Source: Vibrio cincinnatiensis DSM 19608
GTDB lineage: Bacteria; Pseudomonadota; Gammaproteobacteria; Enterobacterales; Vibrionaceae
Assembly (NCBI RefSeq): GCF_900167345.1
Contig: NZ_FUXB01000002.1
Location: 1 to 64,000, forward strand
Length of the DNA: 64,000 bases
Reading direction: 5' to 3'
Part shown: positions 46,892 through 63,140 of the stretch, one piece after another
Layout of the letters: each line of letters opens with the position of its first letter
Numbering within the stretch: position 1 is the first letter of the stretch
Program-made: the position numbers and the translations under genes
The notes under the pieces: generated by a model
What the model was told of the DNA's origin: nothing
Databases searched by the model: none
What the model saw: the letters and a program-made list of their open reading frames with translations, nothing else

Positions 46892-47298
46892 AAAACTTCC
46901 CTCAAAGCTAGGTTTAACCTTGCTACTTCAAGCAGCACCAAAGCAATTTTTGCTTAGCCAATCAAAGACATATCGGCTTTAAACAAAAGTGTATGTCAAG
47001 CTTATGATTTTCGCCAACTTTTTTATTTCTCTAAATAATTAAAGCATATTCAACAAGTTGGGGGTTTATTATTAATATAATTAAAAAAACAAAATAAAAA
47101 AACAAAAAACAACAATTTTCAGAATTTTAATATGAATATGAACGTTTACTGTTATTTTTATCTAAATGTAAAAGTTTTGCTTTCCTTTTCTTTATCACAA
47201 GAAAATCTACAAATAAGCAGAAAAATCATAAAGTTGCTGAAAATGATTGTATACCTAAAGTTAGAGGAAGTCACTGAAAGCACGAATATGAATAAAAA
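46892..47298. other. AT-rich gap between ihfA and pheT
   Basis: About 400 bases, extremely AT-rich from 46990 to 47300, without credible coding capacity; short frames here lack ribosome sites or run through the pheT terminator. Probably carries the ihfA promoter and perhaps IHF/H-NS type binding sites, but no specific box was identified. Confidence 0.5.
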
Positions 47299-47326
47299 AA
47301 AGAGCAAGGAAAAAACCTTGCTCTTT
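47291..47326 (-). terminator. pheT terminator
   Basis: Minus strand: AAAGAGCAAGG / CCTTGCTCTTT stem (47316-47326 / 47299-47309), 6-base loop, then a T-rich tail. It ends pheST transcription 38 bases past the pheT stop. Confidence 0.85.
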
Positions 47327-47363
47327 TCATCATGAATCAACCACTCTCTGTCTCTGTAAGTGA

Positions 47364-49751
47364 TTAATCTCGCAGTGTTGCAGAGAATTGTTCCACAACG
47401 GCTTTAACAATGTTTTCTACTGCAGCAGCAATATCGGCCTCTTCCAAAGTACGCTCGGAAGATTGAAGTGTTAATGCAATAGCCAAGCTCTTCTTCCCTT
47501 CTGCAACCCCTTTGCCAACATAAACGTCAAAAAGTTTTGCTTCTTTCAGTAATTCTCCACCCGCCACTCGGCATGCATCAACAATATCACCAGAAGCGAT
47601 CGTTTGATCAACAACCACAGCAATATCACGACGATTTGATGGGAATTTAGAAAGAGCCACGGCTTCTGGAATGACTTTACTGTTGATCGCTGACCATTCG
47701 ATTTCAAACACGATGGTGCGGCCATTCAGACCAAATTTACGCTCAAGCTCTGGGTGAACCGTACCGATCACACCGATTTCTTTGCCATCTAACATGATCG
47801 CGGCAGACTGGCCTGGGTGCAGCGCTGGGTGTTTTGCCGCAGCGAAGCGGTATGCTTTGCCGTTTGCAGTCAGTTCCAGAATCGCTTCCACGTCGCCTTT
47901 CAGGTCAAAGAAATCAACGGTTGCTGTCTCGATATTCCAATGTTCTTCACTACGAGTACCCGAAATAACACCCGCTAACATTGACTCTTGACGCATGCCG
48001 TTTTCAGCTGCTTGATCCGGAATGAAACGCAGACCTTGTTCGAACAGGCGAACGCGTGGTTGCTGACGTTTTTGGTTATGAACCACAGTGTTCAACAGAC
48101 CTTGAATCAAGCTTAAACGCATGGCAGACATGTCTGCTGAGATTGGGTTTGGCAGAATCAAAGGCTCAACATCTGGCACGATCAGTTTTTGCTGCTCTGG
48201 CTCAACGAAGCTGTATGTGATGGCTTCGTGGTAACCACGATCCACCAGCAGATCACGAACGCGTTTCAGAGGCAGGTTCGCTTCTTTGTGCAAGTTCATG
48301 TTCAGCGCCGCCGCTGGAGCTTGGTTGGGAATGTTGTCATAACCGTAGATGCGACCCACCTCTTCCACCAAATCCTGCTCGATTGCGATGTCAAAACGCC
48401 AAGTTGGCGCTGTCGCCATCCAGCCTTCTGTTGTGGTTTCAACACTCATACCCAAACGTTGCAAAATTTCAACCACGTCCGCATCCGCAATATGGTGGCC
48501 TAGTAGGTTGTCCAGTTTAGTGCGGCGCAGTGCCACCGTATTTGGTTTTGGTAGATCCGCGTCAGATTCAGCCGCAACCACTGGCGCAACTTCGCCACCA
48601 CAGATATCAATCAGAAGCTGAGTTGCACGTTCCATCGCCGTAAATTGCAGTGCATAGTCCACACCACGCTCATAGCGCATTGAAGAATCCGTGTGCAGAC
48701 CATAGCTGCGTGCGCGGCCACGGATATGATCCGGAGCGAAGAAGGCACATTCTAGCAGCACATCTTTGGTTTCACTGTTCACACCTGAGTGTTCACCACC
48801 AAAGATACCCGCAATCGCCAGCGCTTTGTTGTGATCGGCAATGATTAGCGTATCGGCATTCAGTTCTGCTTCACTGCCATCCAGCAGCGTCAATTTCTCG
48901 CCTTGCTCAGCCAGACGCACCACGATACCACCTTCGATCTTCGCTAGATCAAATGCGTGCATTGGCTGACCTTGCTCAAGCATCACGTAGTTAGTGATGT
49001 CGACGATTGGGTCGATGGAACGAATGCCACAACGGCGCAGTTTTTCTTGCATCCACAATGGCGTTTGCGCTTGAACGTTCACGTTCTTCACAATGCGACC
49101 AAGGTAGCGAGGACACGCCGCTGGCGCTTTCACTTCAATCGAAATGTTCGCATCAATCGTGGGTGCAACGGGTGAAACGGCAGGCTCCACCACATCTGCG
49201 CGGTTCAACACGCCGACTTCACGAGCCATACCACGAAGGCTGAAACAGTCTGCGCGGTTTGATGTCAGGTCGACATCGATAGTGACATCATCCAAAGTCA
49301 GGAACTCACGGAAATCCGTACCGATAACGGCGTCATCCGCCAGTTCCATGATACCGTTGGATTCAACATCAATCCCCAGTTCAGAGAAAGAACAGAGCAT
49401 GCCGTGTGAAGGCTGGCCACGTAGCTTCGCTTTCTTGATTTTAAAATCGCCTGGCAGAACCGCGCCAACCGTCGCAACCGCGACTTTTAGGCCCTGACGG
49501 CAGTTTGGTGCGCCGCACACGATGTCGAGCAGTTCTTCTTCGCCCACATCTACTTTCGTCACGCGCAGTTTGTCGGCATCTGGGTGCTGACCACATTCCA
49601 CAACATGGCCCACTTTCACGCCAGTAAACGTACCCGCGACAGGAAGAACGTCGTCAACTTCCAGACCAGCCATTGTAATTTGGTGAGTAAGCTCGTCCGT
49701 GGTAACCGCTGGGTTAACCCACTCACGAAGCCAAGATTCGCTGAATTTCAT
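47364..49751 (-). CDS. pheT: Phenylalanyl-tRNA synthetase beta subunit
   Basis: 795 residues, the usual length. Order of domains: N-terminal region, tRNA-binding OB fold (about 39-148; [24 protein letters not shown]), B3/B4 editing domain, B5 domain (about 400-475), synthetase-like core, and the C-terminal FDX-ACB anticodon-binding domain ([14 protein letters not shown]). Forms the alpha2-beta2 enzyme with PheS, 18 bases upstream. Confidence 0.98.
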   Translation of the reverse strand: MKFSESWLREWVNPAVTTDELTHQITMAGLEVDDVLPVAGTFTGVKVGHVVECGQHPDADKLRVTKVDVGEEELLDIVCGAPNCRQGLKVAVATVGAVLPGDFKIKKAKLRGQPSHGMLCSFSELGIDVESNGIMELADDAVIGTDFREFLTLDDVTIDVDLTSNRADCFSLRGMAREVGVLNRADVVEPAVSPVAPTIDANISIEVKAPAACPRYLGRIVKNVNVQAQTPLWMQEKLRRCGIRSIDPIVDITNYVMLEQGQPMHAFDLAKIEGGIVVRLAEQGEKLTLLDGSEAELNADTLIIADHNKALAIAGIFGGEHSGVNSETKDVLLECAFFAPDHIRGRARSYGLHTDSSMRYERGVDYALQFTAMERATQLLIDICGGEVAPVVAAESDADLPKPNTVALRRTKLDNLLGHHIADADVVEILQRLGMSVETTTEGWMATAPTWRFDIAIEQDLVEEVGRIYGYDNIPNQAPAAALNMNLHKEANLPLKRVRDLLVDRGYHEAITYSFVEPEQQKLIVPDVEPLILPNPISADMSAMRLSLIQGLLNTVVHNQKRQQPRVRLFEQGLRFIPDQAAENGMRQESMLAGVISGTRSEEHWNIETATVDFFDLKGDVEAILELTANGKAYRFAAAKHPALHPGQSAAIMLDGKEIGVIGTVHPELERKFGLNGRTIVFEIEWSAINSKVIPEAVALSKFPSNRRDIAVVVDQTIASGDIVDACRVAGGELLKEAKLFDVYVGKGVAEGKKSLAIALTLQSSERTLEEADIAAAVENIVKAVVEQFSATLRD

Positions 49752-49769
49752 TGTGATTAAACCTCTGGA

Positions 49770-51126
<1,357 letters not shown>

Positions 51127-51609
51127 ATGAAAATAGAGATTTTCCCTATCAGCAGCGAATTTGATCAGCCGCTGGCTAATATTATAAAAACGGTCGGTGC
51201 CGAGTTTGGTGCCATTGGTGAGGGATTCGGTCCTTCCGATGCGGAAGTGAATAATATGAGCCGATACTACCAGCCAGAAAATAAAAGTGGCTACTGGATT
51301 GCAACATTGAATGGTCAGCTAATGGGTGGTGGTGGCATTGCTCCTTTCAACGGTAGCCATTCACTGTGTGAGTTGAAAAAGCTGTTCTTACTACCCGAGA
51401 GTCGTGGGTACGGTATTGGCAAAGCGATCGTGGAACAATGCCTTTCTTTTGCACAACAACAAGGTTTCACACAATGCTACTTAGACACACTCTCAACGAT
51501 GGAAAGTGCCATCCATCTTTATCAAACCCTCGGCTTTACCCTTCTTTCTGAGCCGATGCTCGGCACAGAACATAATGGCTGTGATGTATGGATGATCAAA
51601 ACATTCTAA
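51127..51609 (+). CDS. GNAT-family N-acetyltransferase
   Basis: 160 residues. Acetyl-CoA-binding signature SRGYGIGKAIVE at about residues 96-107, followed by YLDTLSTMESAIHLYQTLGF typical of the fold's C-terminal part. AGAGGTGG precedes the ATG. The acceptor substrate cannot be told; resembles general small-molecule or amino-acid N-acetyltransferases. Single gene ending at a hairpin shared with the tRNA cluster. Confidence 0.85.
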   Translation: MKIEIFPISSEFDQPLANIIKTVGAEFGAIGEGFGPSDAEVNNMSRYYQPENKSGYWIATLNGQLMGGGGIAPFNGSHSLCELKKLFLLPESRGYGIGKAIVEQCLSFAQQQGFTQCYLDTLSTMESAIHLYQTLGFTLLSEPMLGTEHNGCDVWMIKTF

Positions 51610-51662
51610 TTTAACCGTGCTGGTCTGAGCCTTGCTGATCTAAAAGTTCTGGTGCGAAATGG

Positions 51663-51691
51663 AAAAAGCCTCGATATTCATCGAGGCTTTT
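51663..51691. terminator. Bidirectional terminator between GNAT gene and tRNA cluster
   Basis: AAAAAGCCTCGAT / ATCGAGGCTTTT with a 4-base loop (51676-51679). A-rich on one side and T-rich on the other, so it can stop both the GNAT gene and the convergent tRNA operon. Confidence 0.85.
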
Positions 51692-51696
51692 AGTGT

Positions 51697-51772
51697 TGGA
51701 GCGACACACGAGGTTCGAACTCGTGACCTCAACCTTGGCAAGGTTGCGCTCTACCAACTGAGCTAGTGTCGC
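51697..51772 (-). tRNA. tRNA-Gly(GCC)
   Basis: 76 bases on the minus strand; acceptor GCGACAC/GTGTCGC, anticodon loop TTGCCAA (GCC), T-loop TTCGAAC and encoded CCA. Identical over its whole length to the other glycine tRNA at 51954-52029. Last gene of the four-tRNA operon. Confidence 0.97.
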
Positions 51773-51806
51773 ATTCAAGATGATTGTTCATCTCTACTTT
51801 AATGAA

Positions 51807-51893
51807 TGGTGCCCCGGGCCGGACTTGAACCGGCACGACTCGAAAGTCGAGGGATTTTAAATCCCTTGTGTCTACCAATTTCACCACCAGGGC
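51807..51893 (-). tRNA. tRNA-Leu(UAA)
   Basis: 87 bases with the long variable arm of a class-II tRNA; anticodon stem AGGGA/TCCCT around TTTAAAA (TAA), acceptor GCCCTGG/CCGGGGC with one G-T pair, encoded CCA. Third of the cluster. Confidence 0.97.
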
Positions 51894-51953
51894 ACACAAA
51901 TTTATTTTGATGCTTCTTACATCTCAGTACCGCTTTCGCCATACTGTTTATTC

Positions 51954-52029
51954 TGGAGCGACACACGAGGTTCGAACTCGTGACCTCAACCTTGGCAAGG
52001 TTGCGCTCTACCAACTGAGCTAGTGTCGC
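51954..52029 (-). tRNA. tRNA-Gly(GCC)
   Basis: 76 bases, same sequence as the tRNA-Gly at 51697; anticodon GCC, encoded CCA. It is followed directly (2-base gap) by tRNA-Cys on the upstream side. Confidence 0.97.
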
Positions 52030-52031
52030 AA

Positions 52032-52105
52032 TGGAGGCGCGTCCCGGAGTCGAACCGAGGTCCACGGATTTGCAATCCGCTGCATGGCCACTCTGCCAAC
52101 GCGCC
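52032..52105 (-). tRNA. tRNA-Cys(GCA)
   Basis: 74 bases; acceptor GGCGCGT/ACGCGCC, anticodon GCA in TTGCAAA, encoded CCA. First transcribed gene of the Cys-Gly-Leu-Gly operon. Confidence 0.97.
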
Positions 52106-52159
52106 GTCAAAACTCAAACCGCTTGCTTATCTATCGCGTTGCTCTTGAGTACGGGATGC

Positions 52160-52187
52160 ATTCTACGGATTCGATGCAATGAGTCAA
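52160..52187 (-). promoter_or_regulatory. Promoter of the tRNA cluster
   Basis: Minus strand TTGACT (52182-52187), 16-base spacer, TAGAAT (52160-52165), then a GC-containing discriminator (GCATCCCG), typical of stable-RNA promoters under stringent control. About 50 bases upstream of tRNA-Cys. Confidence 0.7.
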
Positions 52188-52310
52188 CAGAATTTTTTTG
52201 CTTTTTAAATCGTTTGACTACTTTACATTCAAAAATGATCTCTTTGCTCAAATTTCTAGCAAAAACTGTCTATTTTTCCTCAAGATAACAAACTGAAGTT
52301 AGCATTTATA

Positions 52311-52343
52311 AAAAATCCGCTACTCATTTCTCAGTAGCGGATT
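52311..52343 (-). terminator. icd terminator
   Basis: Minus strand: AATCCGCTACT / AGTAGCGGATT stem (52333-52343 / 52314-52324), 8-base loop, then T residues. 60 bases past the icd stop. Confidence 0.85.
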
Positions 52344-52402
52344 GGACATTTATTCATGAAAATCGGCTAAGTGACACTTTTCAGTCTGACTTAGCCTGAC
52401 TT

Positions 52403-54938
<2,536 letters not shown>

Positions 54939-55646
54939 ATGTCTTCCCGCTCACGCAGCGCGTTCCGCTCCGCTTCATCCTCACAAAGCCCTTCTCATTT
55001 AAAACAACAAAAACACTCTGGTTCTGTACGCTCAGGGGCTTCTCACCGCTCAAAATCTCATCAAAGAAAAACCTCATCGGTCAAAAAAACACCCACTTCC
55101 CCCGAGCATCGTAAGGTCATTATTTTCAATAAACCGTATGATACGTTGAGCCAATTTACTGATGGACAAGGTCGGAAAACGCTCGCAGATTTTATCCCGA
55201 TTAAAGAGATATATGCGGCTGGAAGGCTGGATAGAGACAGTGAAGGATTAATGATTCTTACCAATGATGGTATTTTGCAAGCAAGGCTCACTCAACCTAC
55301 CTCTAAATCACCCAAAACCTATTGGGTTCAAGTCGAAGGTAACCCAACCGAAGATGATCTCGATAAATTAAGGCTAGGAGTGGAATTGAAAGATGGCCCA
55401 ACACTCCCAGCACAAGTTGAACGAATCGAGGAGCCAAACGTCTGGCAACGAACTCCACCCGTTCGTTTTCGTGCCAATATACCCACCACTTGGCTAGCCA
55501 TCACTATTATTGAAGGACGAAACCGTCAAGTAAGGCGAATGACGGCGCATATTGGTTATCCCACTTTACGCCTCATTCGCTATTCCATGGGAAACACAAC
55601 CCTTGGTGAGCTACAACCAGGACAGTGGAAAGAAATTACCATGTAA
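54939..55646 (+). CDS. rluE: 23S rRNA pseudouridine synthase RluE
   Basis: Isomerises U2457 of 23S rRNA in E. coli. 235 residues from ATG 54939, with AAGGTGG five bases ahead; a GTG at 54930 is in frame but lies in the ribosome site. The first 55 residues are a Ser/Lys/Arg/Gln-rich disordered tail, longer than in E. coli. Catalytic Asp is in [23 protein letters not shown] is the family end motif. It converges on the his operon and shares a terminator with it. Confidence 0.93.
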   Translation: MSSRSRSAFRSASSSQSPSHLKQQKHSGSVRSGASHRSKSHQRKTSSVKKTPTSPEHRKVIIFNKPYDTLSQFTDGQGRKTLADFIPIKEIYAAGRLDRDSEGLMILTNDGILQARLTQPTSKSPKTYWVQVEGNPTEDDLDKLRLGVELKDGPTLPAQVERIEEPNVWQRTPPVRFRANIPTTWLAITIIEGRNRQVRRMTAHIGYPTLRLIRYSMGNTTLGELQPGQWKEITM

Positions 55647-55652
55647 CCATAT

Positions 55653-55686
55653 AACGATAATGCCCCATCGCTGGGGCATTATCGTT
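55653..55686. terminator. Bidirectional terminator shared by rluE and the his operon
   Basis: A perfect 15-bp stem AACGATAATGCCCCA / TGGGGCATTATCGTT with a 4-base loop. It includes the first two bases of the hisI stop codon (55685-55687), so the his message ends almost inside the hairpin. Confidence 0.8.
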
Positions 55687-56316
55687 ATTGATGGCGCTCT
55701 TTGAGTTTGTCTATCACATCACTCATCGATAGCCCTTGATCTTGTAATAAGACCAGTAAGTGATAGATAAGATCCGCTGACTCACAAATCAATTCCGCCT
55801 TATCGCCCGACGTCGCCGCAAGCGCGACTTCAACCCCTTCTTCACCCACTTTCTGCGAAATGCGCTTGGTGCCACGCGCATAAAGGCTAGCGGTATAAGA
55901 GGACTCTGGATCGGCACTCTTGCGGGCAGCCAATAACTGTTCAAGTTGATGAAGCCAGACCCATTGTGATTCCTCTTGTTCATCGCCATCCCAGCAGGTG
56001 GTTGTCCCGGTATGACAAGTGGGACCAATCGGGTTAACTTTGACTAATAAGGTGTCTTGATCACAATCCAAGGCGATATTTTTCAGTTGTAAAATATGTC
56101 CAGACGTTTCGCCTTTGGTCCATAACCGCTGTTTTGAGCGTGAATAAAAGGTCACTTGTTCCGTTTCCAACGTCTTTGCCAACGCTTGCTGATTCATATA
56201 CCCCATCATCAATACTTGGCTTGAGGTGAAGTCTTGAATAATCGCCGGGATAAGACCGTCAACCTTTTCCCAATTGATTCGGTCTGAGATCGCCATTGGG
56301 CTTTGCGTAGTTCGGC

Positions 56317-56320
<4 letters not shown>
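55685..56320 (-). CDS. hisI: Bifunctional phosphoribosyl-AMP cyclohydrolase / phosphoribosyl-ATP pyrophosphohydrolase HisI(E)
   Basis: Catalyses steps two and three of histidine synthesis. 211 residues: HisI half ([37 protein letters not shown] with zinc cysteines) and HisE half ([18 protein letters not shown] ... [13 protein letters not shown]). Last gene of the operon; overlaps hisF by four bases. Confidence 0.97.
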
Positions 56321-57812
<1,492 letters not shown>

Positions 57813-57856
57813 TTATCCTTAATGGCCGTTTGGCCTTCTCGGCCCAACGGCTGTCC

Positions 57857-58468
57857 TTAAAGTTTCAAAAAATTGTCAATTAACTTTGAGCCAGCTTTTG
57901 ATGAGCGCTCTGGATGAAATTGAACACCATAGTAGTTGCCATGTTGAATTGCCGCACTAAAAGGCTGACCATATTGACACTCTGCAATGGTGTAGTCGCC
58001 AACCGGCATCGCAAAACTGTGCACAAAATAGAAGTATGCGTCTTCTTCAATACCTGCAAATAACGGGTGACCAGACGTTGCAGACACCGTATTCCAACCC
58101 ATATGGGGTAAAGGCAGGCCTTGTGTTTGCATTCGACGGACTTCACCACCAACGAGCCCCAAGCACTCAACCGTTTCTTGGGCTTTTTGTCCCTTCTCTT
58201 CTGATAGCTTGCCCATCAGTTGCATGCCAAGGCAAATGCCTAGCAGCGGCTTTTCTACCTGTTTGACTAACTCAATTAAATGGCGCTGCGCCAAGTTATG
58301 CATCGCCTCACTGGCGGTTCCTACTCCGGGCAAGAATAGTTTATCTGCGGCTAATACGACCGCTGGATCTTTCGATATCGTGACGGGGTAACCTAAACGC
58401 TCGACCGCAAATTTGACAGAAGAGATATTGGCACACCCAGTATCAATAATGACGATCTGTTGAGTCAT
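57857..58468 (-). CDS. hisH: Imidazole glycerol phosphate synthase glutaminase subunit HisH
   Basis: Class-I glutamine amidotransferase feeding ammonia to HisF. 203 residues from ATG 58468, whose A is the last base of the hisB TGA; AAGGAG lies seven bases ahead. Cys79 in LLGICLGMQ, and the His/Glu of VQFHPERSS complete the triad. Followed by a 47-base gap to hisA. Confidence 0.97.
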   Translation of the reverse strand: MTQQIVIIDTGCANISSVKFAVERLGYPVTISKDPAVVLAADKLFLPGVGTASEAMHNLAQRHLIELVKQVEKPLLGICLGMQLMGKLSEEKGQKAQETVECLGLVGGEVRRMQTQGLPLPHMGWNTVSATSGHPLFAGIEEDAYFYFVHSFAMPVGDYTIAECQYGQPFSAAIQHGNYYGVQFHPERSSKAGSKLIDNFLKL

Positions 58469-59541
58469 CACAGCACTCCTTTACTGCTTGGCAATTCATT
58501 CCCTTGTACCTGAAGAGCTTGGCGAAGTGTGCGGCCAAAAGCTTTAAATAAACTTTCAATCATGTGGTGATCGTTATCACCCGCCGTAGAAAGATGTAAG
58601 GTGCACGCTAAGGTATCCGTCAGAGAACGGAAGAAGTGATAAACCATCTCCGTTGAAAAATCGCCGACTTGTGGACGACTAAACTCGGCTGAAAATTTTA
58701 AATAGGGGCGGCCGGATAAATCTAATGCACACTGTGCTAAACATTCATCCATCGGCAGTGTAAAGCCAAAACGGCCAATGCCTCGTTTATCCCCAAGCGC
58801 TTCTCTCAATGCCTGTCCAAGAGCCAATGCAGTATCTTCTACGGTGTGGTGATCATCAATATGCAGGTCACCTTTGACCGTTAATCTCAATTGAAAACCG
58901 CCATGGGTAGCAATTTGATCTAACATGTGGTCAAAAAAGCCCAGCCCCGTTTCAATGTGATTACCACCACTTTGATCAAGATTTACCGCAACCTGAATAT
59001 CGGTTTCTTTCGTTTTTCTTACCACTTCAGCTTTGCGCTCTTGGATGGTCAAAGTTCTGACAATTTCAGGCCAACCCATGGTTTTAGGATCGTATTGGAT
59101 ACCTCGAATCGCCATATTTTCAGCCAATTGTAAATCGGTAATACGGTCACCAATCACCGCAGAGTGTTTAAAATCCACTTTGCCACTGTGCAGATATTCT
59201 TTGACGAGCCCAAGCTTAGGTTTTCGACATGAGCAATTTTCTTTTTCAAAATGCGGACAAATTAATACATCATCAAACATAACGCCCTGAGATTGGAAAA
59301 TTTCCATCATCATGGTGTGGGGCGCATCAAAATCTTCTTGAGGGTAGCTTTTTGTTCCTAACCCGTCTTGGTTAGTCACCATAACCAAACGATAACCCGC
59401 CTCTTGTAAGGTCAAAAGGCTCGGAATCACATAGGGCTCTAGCTTCAGCTTATCTAAACGATCCACCTGAAAATCAATCGGTGGCTCAACAATTAACGTA
59501 CCGTCACGGTCAATAAAGAGAATTTTTTGTTGCATGCTCAC
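58468..59541 (-). CDS. hisB: Histidinol-phosphatase / imidazole glycerol-phosphate dehydratase HisB
   Basis: Bifunctional. N-terminal HAD phosphatase ([14 protein letters not shown] with the nucleophile Asp; zinc cysteines in [14 protein letters not shown]) and C-terminal dehydratase ([24 protein letters not shown] metal ligands). Read from GTG 59541, seven bases after AAGGA, it has 357 residues; ATG 59535 two codons later gives 355, the E. coli length, and is equally possible. Confidence 0.96.
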   Translation of the reverse strand: MSMQQKILFIDRDGTLIVEPPIDFQVDRLDKLKLEPYVIPSLLTLQEAGYRLVMVTNQDGLGTKSYPQEDFDAPHTMMMEIFQSQGVMFDDVLICPHFEKENCSCRKPKLGLVKEYLHSGKVDFKHSAVIGDRITDLQLAENMAIRGIQYDPKTMGWPEIVRTLTIQERKAEVVRKTKETDIQVAVNLDQSGGNHIETGLGFFDHMLDQIATHGGFQLRLTVKGDLHIDDHHTVEDTALALGQALREALGDKRGIGRFGFTLPMDECLAQCALDLSGRPYLKFSAEFSRPQVGDFSTEMVYHFFRSLTDTLACTLHLSTAGDNDHHMIESLFKAFGRTLRQALQVQGNELPSSKGVL

Positions 59542-59589
59542 GAGAATATCCTTTTCTTTTTGATGCAAGCGTATACGCTTGCATCCTAT

Positions 59590-60630
59590 TTATTGATAAT
59601 AATTGCGAATAAAAGCGACGGTCTTTTCACACTCTTCACGGTTGCCAACCGAAATACGAACACAATGCTCAATCGGTGAATTACGTAAAATAATTCCGTG
59701 TTCCCAAGCGGCTTTAAACAAGGCATCACCATCAGGAAATTGGACGAGTAGATAATTTCCCCACCCTTCAAAAACCGTGATTCCCTCGATCATCTGTAAA
59801 CCCACTTGTAAGTAAGCGCGATTCGCATTGAGATCCAAGACTTGAAATTTAGCACGTGCTAGCCCAGCTTCTGAAAGTGCTTGCGTTGCGATTTCAGCCA
59901 CAGGGACAGGAACGGGATAAGGGGCAATAACCTTGAGTAATACATCGATAATCGAAGCATTAGCTAACGTGAAACCGCAACGTAAACCTGCCAAAGCAAA
60001 CGCTTTTGACAAGGTACGTAAAATGGCTAAATTAGGGTAATCTTCCAGCAGATCCACCGTTGATGCTTCAGGACAAAAATCGATGTAGGCTTCATCCATC
60101 ACGACAATGGCGCAATCTTTGGTCATCTCGAGTAGAGCAATAATATCTTCACGTTTAACTAGGTTGCCCGTTGGGTTATTTGGACTACAAACAAACACTA
60201 GCTTAACGTTATCAAGGCTGGCTTCAATGGTTGCTAAGTCTAACTGCCAATCCGTCGTCAGGGGAACCGTTTTACGCTCAACCCCAAATGTTTCCGCACT
60301 AATCGCATACATTCCATAAGTCGGTGGACAATATAGAATGGCATCTTCGTTAGGCTCACAAAAAGCACGAATCAGTAATTCAATCCCTTCATCCGCCCCA
60401 CGAGAGGTTAATACTTGCTGTGGGCTTACCCCTGCGTAATCTGCATAGGCTTGAATCAAAGCTTTAGGCTGACAATCGCTATAGCGGTTAAGACGAGCAA
60501 AATCGGTTTTATATTCATTATCGAACGGTGACTCATTGGCATTAAGCCATACATCACCACAGCCCCCAATACGACGAGCTGAAAGATAAGGCGTTAATGC
60601 CTGTACCTGTTTACGAGCCAATTTTTCCAT
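59590..60630 (-). CDS. hisC: Histidinol-phosphate aminotransferase HisC
   Basis: PLP-dependent fold-type-I aminotransferase. 346 residues; [10 protein letters not shown], the Asp of [13 protein letters not shown] lysine in [16 protein letters not shown], and the Arg in HCVRISVG. Five bases after hisD. Confidence 0.97.
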   Translation of the reverse strand: MEKLARKQVQALTPYLSARRIGGCGDVWLNANESPFDNEYKTDFARLNRYSDCQPKALIQAYADYAGVSPQQVLTSRGADEGIELLIRAFCEPNEDAILYCPPTYGMYAISAETFGVERKTVPLTTDWQLDLATIEASLDNVKLVFVCSPNNPTGNLVKREDIIALLEMTKDCAIVVMDEAYIDFCPEASTVDLLEDYPNLAILRTLSKAFALAGLRCGFTLANASIIDVLLKVIAPYPVPVPVAEIATQALSEAGLARAKFQVLDLNANRAYLQVGLQMIEGITVFEGWGNYLLVQFPDGDALFKAAWEHGIILRNSPIEHCVRISVGNREECEKTVAFIRNYYQ

Positions 60631-60635
60631 GATGA

Positions 60636-61928
60636 TTACGCCTTTTGTAACTTATCAATACGAATAGTGACTGCACGTCTGTGTGCATCTAAACCTTCTG
60701 CATTCGCCATCGCCACCACGGTGGGAGCTAAAGCTTTCAAACCGTCAGCACTAAGTTCTTGAACTGTCATGCGCTTGCTGAAATCAGCCAACCCTAAACT
60801 TGAATAAGTGCGGGTATAGCCGTAGGTTGGCAACACGTGGTTAGTACCTGAAGCATAGTCACCGACTGATTCAGGAGACCAAGCACCGAGGAAAATAGAC
60901 CCGGCATTATCTAATAGTGGCACGAGCTCACGAGGGTTTTTCGTCTGTACAATCAGGTGCTCTGGCCCATAATAATTCGATATCGCAACGGCTTGAGTGA
61001 TCGATTCAGCAATAATAATCAAGCTTGATGCTAACGCTTTTTGAGCAATATCCGCTCGAGATAGGGTTTTCAATTGGCGCTGAACCGCATCAGTGACTCG
61101 ATCCGCGATGATCGGTGATGGCGTTACTAACACCACTTGAGAATCTGGACCATGTTCTGCTTGGCTGAGCAGATCGGCAGCAATAAATTCTGCATCAGCC
61201 GTTTCATCTGCAATGACCAACACTTCAGACGGGCCAGCCGGCATATCAATAGCAGCACCTTGGAAATCATTACTGACTTGGCGTTTTGCTTCGGTGACAT
61301 ACGCATTACCCGGACCAAAGATTTTATCTACTTTAGCCACTGTTTCTGTACCATAAGCCATCGCAGCAATCGCTTGACCGCCACCCACATTGTAAACTTC
61401 ATCAATATTACATAGCTTCGCCACATACAGAATTTCATCAGCAATAGGTGGAGGTGAACAAAGTACCACTTTGCGACAACCGGCTATTTGGGCTGGGACA
61501 CCGAGCATCAAGACTGTTGAAGGTAGTGGTGCGCTTCCACCAGGAATATACAACCCTACCTTATTGATAGCCCGAGTGACTTGCTCACAAACCACGCCTG
61601 GCATGGTTTCCACTTTTATAGGCTGAGGCTTTTGCGCTTTATGGAACTTAACAATATTACTATACGCTTGCTCAAGCGCTTGTTTCATCTCTTGTGAAAG
61701 CCGCCCACACGCGGCATCAATTTCAGCCTGTGGTACACGGATTGACTCAGGCTTTACACGGTCAAATTTCTCGGTCAACGCCATCAAAGCGGCATCACCT
61801 TCCGCTCGAACCTGAGCAATTACTGCTTTGACTGCAGCGGTAATATTTGCACCTTCAGTAATCGCAGGACGCTCTAACACCGATTCTTGTTGAGTTTCAC
61901 TCAACGATTGCCAAACTACGGTTCTCAT
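60636..61928 (-). CDS. hisD: Histidinol dehydrogenase HisD
   Basis: Zinc enzyme oxidising histidinol to histidine in two NAD-dependent steps. 430 residues; [24 protein letters not shown] (zinc and catalytic residues), YGPEHLIVQ, and [18 protein letters not shown]. Gap of five bases to hisG. Confidence 0.98.
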   Translation of the reverse strand: MRTVVWQSLSETQQESVLERPAITEGANITAAVKAVIAQVRAEGDAALMALTEKFDRVKPESIRVPQAEIDAACGRLSQEMKQALEQAYSNIVKFHKAQKPQPIKVETMPGVVCEQVTRAINKVGLYIPGGSAPLPSTVLMLGVPAQIAGCRKVVLCSPPPIADEILYVAKLCNIDEVYNVGGGQAIAAMAYGTETVAKVDKIFGPGNAYVTEAKRQVSNDFQGAAIDMPAGPSEVLVIADETADAEFIAADLLSQAEHGPDSQVVLVTPSPIIADRVTDAVQRQLKTLSRADIAQKALASSLIIIAESITQAVAISNYYGPEHLIVQTKNPRELVPLLDNAGSIFLGAWSPESVGDYASGTNHVLPTYGYTRTYSSLGLADFSKRMTVQELSADGLKALAPTVVAMANAEGLDAHRRAVTIRIDKLQKA

Positions 61929-61933
61929 GATGA

Positions 61934-62830
61934 CTACTCCATCATTTTTTCAATAGGAAGAACAAGAATGGAGCTCGCTCCGAGTGCTTTCAGCTGTTCC
62001 ATGGTTTCCCAGAATAGATTTTCTGAGCTGACTAAATGTACCGCTACTTTACTTTTGTCTGCGGAAAGAGGTAACACCGTCGGGTCTTCTGCTCCCGGCA
62101 ACAACGCTGTAATTTGTGGTAATTGTTCAACTGGAGCATGCAGCATGATGTATTTTGATTCTTTGGCTTGTTGAACGCCGTGCATACGGGTAAGCAGTTT
62201 ATCGATCAGTGCTGACTTATCTGCTGTAAAATCACCCGAACGTTGAATTAGCATGGCTTTGGACTGGAAAATGACTTCCACTTCTTTTAAACCATTCGCT
62301 TCTAACGTCGCTCCTGTGGAAACTAAATCCGCAATCGCGTCAGCAAGCCCAGCACGTGGGGCTACTTCAACAGAACCGGTCAGCATACAGGTACTAAAAT
62401 CAATGCCTTGTTCATCCATATAAGCTTTAAGCAATTGAGGATAAGTCGTTGCAATGCGCTTACCTTTAAGATCTTGAGGCCCGCTATAGGCTTCATCTTT
62501 ATCCATCGCAATCGAAAGGCGGCATCCACCAAAATCCATACGACGCAACCCAACAAACTGGCTAGGTTGGTTGAGCGCTCGGCGATCCAATCGAGTCTCT
62601 TCGAGTACGTTTTCTCCCACAAAGCCTAAATCAACGACGCCGTCCATAATCAAGCCAGGAATATCATCATCACGAACGAGTAATAGATCAATTGGCATAT
62701 TGAGTGAATGAACAACCAAGCTTTCACCCATAATATTGAATTTTACTCCACACTTTTTCAGCAGTTCCTGACATTCTTGGCTCAGGCGACCTTTTTTCTG
62801 AATGGCGATTCTTAGGCGTTGTGTTTGCAT
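61934..62830 (-). CDS. hisG: ATP phosphoribosyltransferase HisG
   Basis: First enzyme of histidine synthesis, feedback-inhibited by histidine. 298 residues from ATG 62830 ([17 protein letters not shown]), the long form with its own C-terminal regulatory ACT-like domain. [12 protein letters not shown] and the PRPP loop [12 protein letters not shown]... are seen. An in-frame extension upstream runs back through the attenuator and is not coding. Confidence 0.97.
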   Translation of the reverse strand: MQTQRLRIAIQKKGRLSQECQELLKKCGVKFNIMGESLVVHSLNMPIDLLLVRDDDIPGLIMDGVVDLGFVGENVLEETRLDRRALNQPSQFVGLRRMDFGGCRLSIAMDKDEAYSGPQDLKGKRIATTYPQLLKAYMDEQGIDFSTCMLTGSVEVAPRAGLADAIADLVSTGATLEANGLKEVEVIFQSKAMLIQRSGDFTADKSALIDKLLTRMHGVQQAKESKYIMLHAPVEQLPQITALLPGAEDPTVLPLSADKSKVAVHLVSSENLFWETMEQLKALGASSILVLPIEKMME

Positions 62831-62876
62831 GACATGATTCCTTTGCAATTTATTGAATTTTATAAAATCAAATAGT

Positions 62877-62910
62877 AAAAAACCCTCGAGAGTTTGGTCT
62901 CCCGAGGGTT
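62877..62910 (-). terminator. his operon attenuator terminator
   Basis: Minus strand: AACCCTCG / CGAGGGTT stem (62903-62910 / 62881-62888), extended by partial pairing inside, then a T run. It lies 47 bases ahead of hisG and after a rival hairpin CCGGGAG/CTCCCGG (about 62941-62963), the alternative structures expected of a leader attenuator. Confidence 0.9.
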
Positions 62911-62989
62911 TAAAATCTAAATACACTTTTGATTTAACCGCCGGGAGAATCCTGCCTCCCGGGTATGCGTACATCTCCCGAAAGACTGA

Positions 62990-63019
62990 CTAGGGATGAT
63001 GGTGATGATGAATATTCAT
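62990..63019 (-). CDS. hisL: his leader peptide
   Basis: Nine codons reading MNIHHHHHP then TAG. Five consecutive histidine codons before the alternative hairpins make this the histidine attenuator: when charged tRNA-His is scarce the ribosome stalls and the terminator at 62877-62910 is avoided. E. coli hisL has seven histidines; here five. No strong ribosome site is visible. Confidence 0.92.
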   Translation of the reverse strand: MNIHHHHHP

Positions 63020-63044
63020 TACAAAACTACGCATACTTAATTTC

Positions 63045-63073
63045 TTTACACTGGTTAGCTCGACTGTTTTCAA
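63045..63073 (-). promoter_or_regulatory. Promoter of the his operon
   Basis: Minus strand TTGAAA (63068-63073), 17-base spacer, TGTAAA (63045-63050), placing the start about 20 bases ahead of the leader peptide. Confidence 0.6.
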
Positions 63074-63140
63074 CACTAACTAAGCTTGAACTTTTTTGCA
63101 ACTGCAATTTGAGGGTTTTTCAACTTAATAGCGAAAATAG

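Noticed and set aside
47132..47335. 67-residue plus-strand ORF in the ihfA-pheT gap
   Set aside because: Low-complexity Lys/Leu-rich product of AT-rich DNA that includes the pheT terminator.
51799..52288. ORFs on both strands across the tRNA cluster
   Set aside because: They translate tRNA genes; the cloverleaf folds explain the sequence.
62831..62974. Extended N-terminus for HisG
   Set aside because: The extension would translate the attenuator and leader; the family start and length fit ATG 62830.
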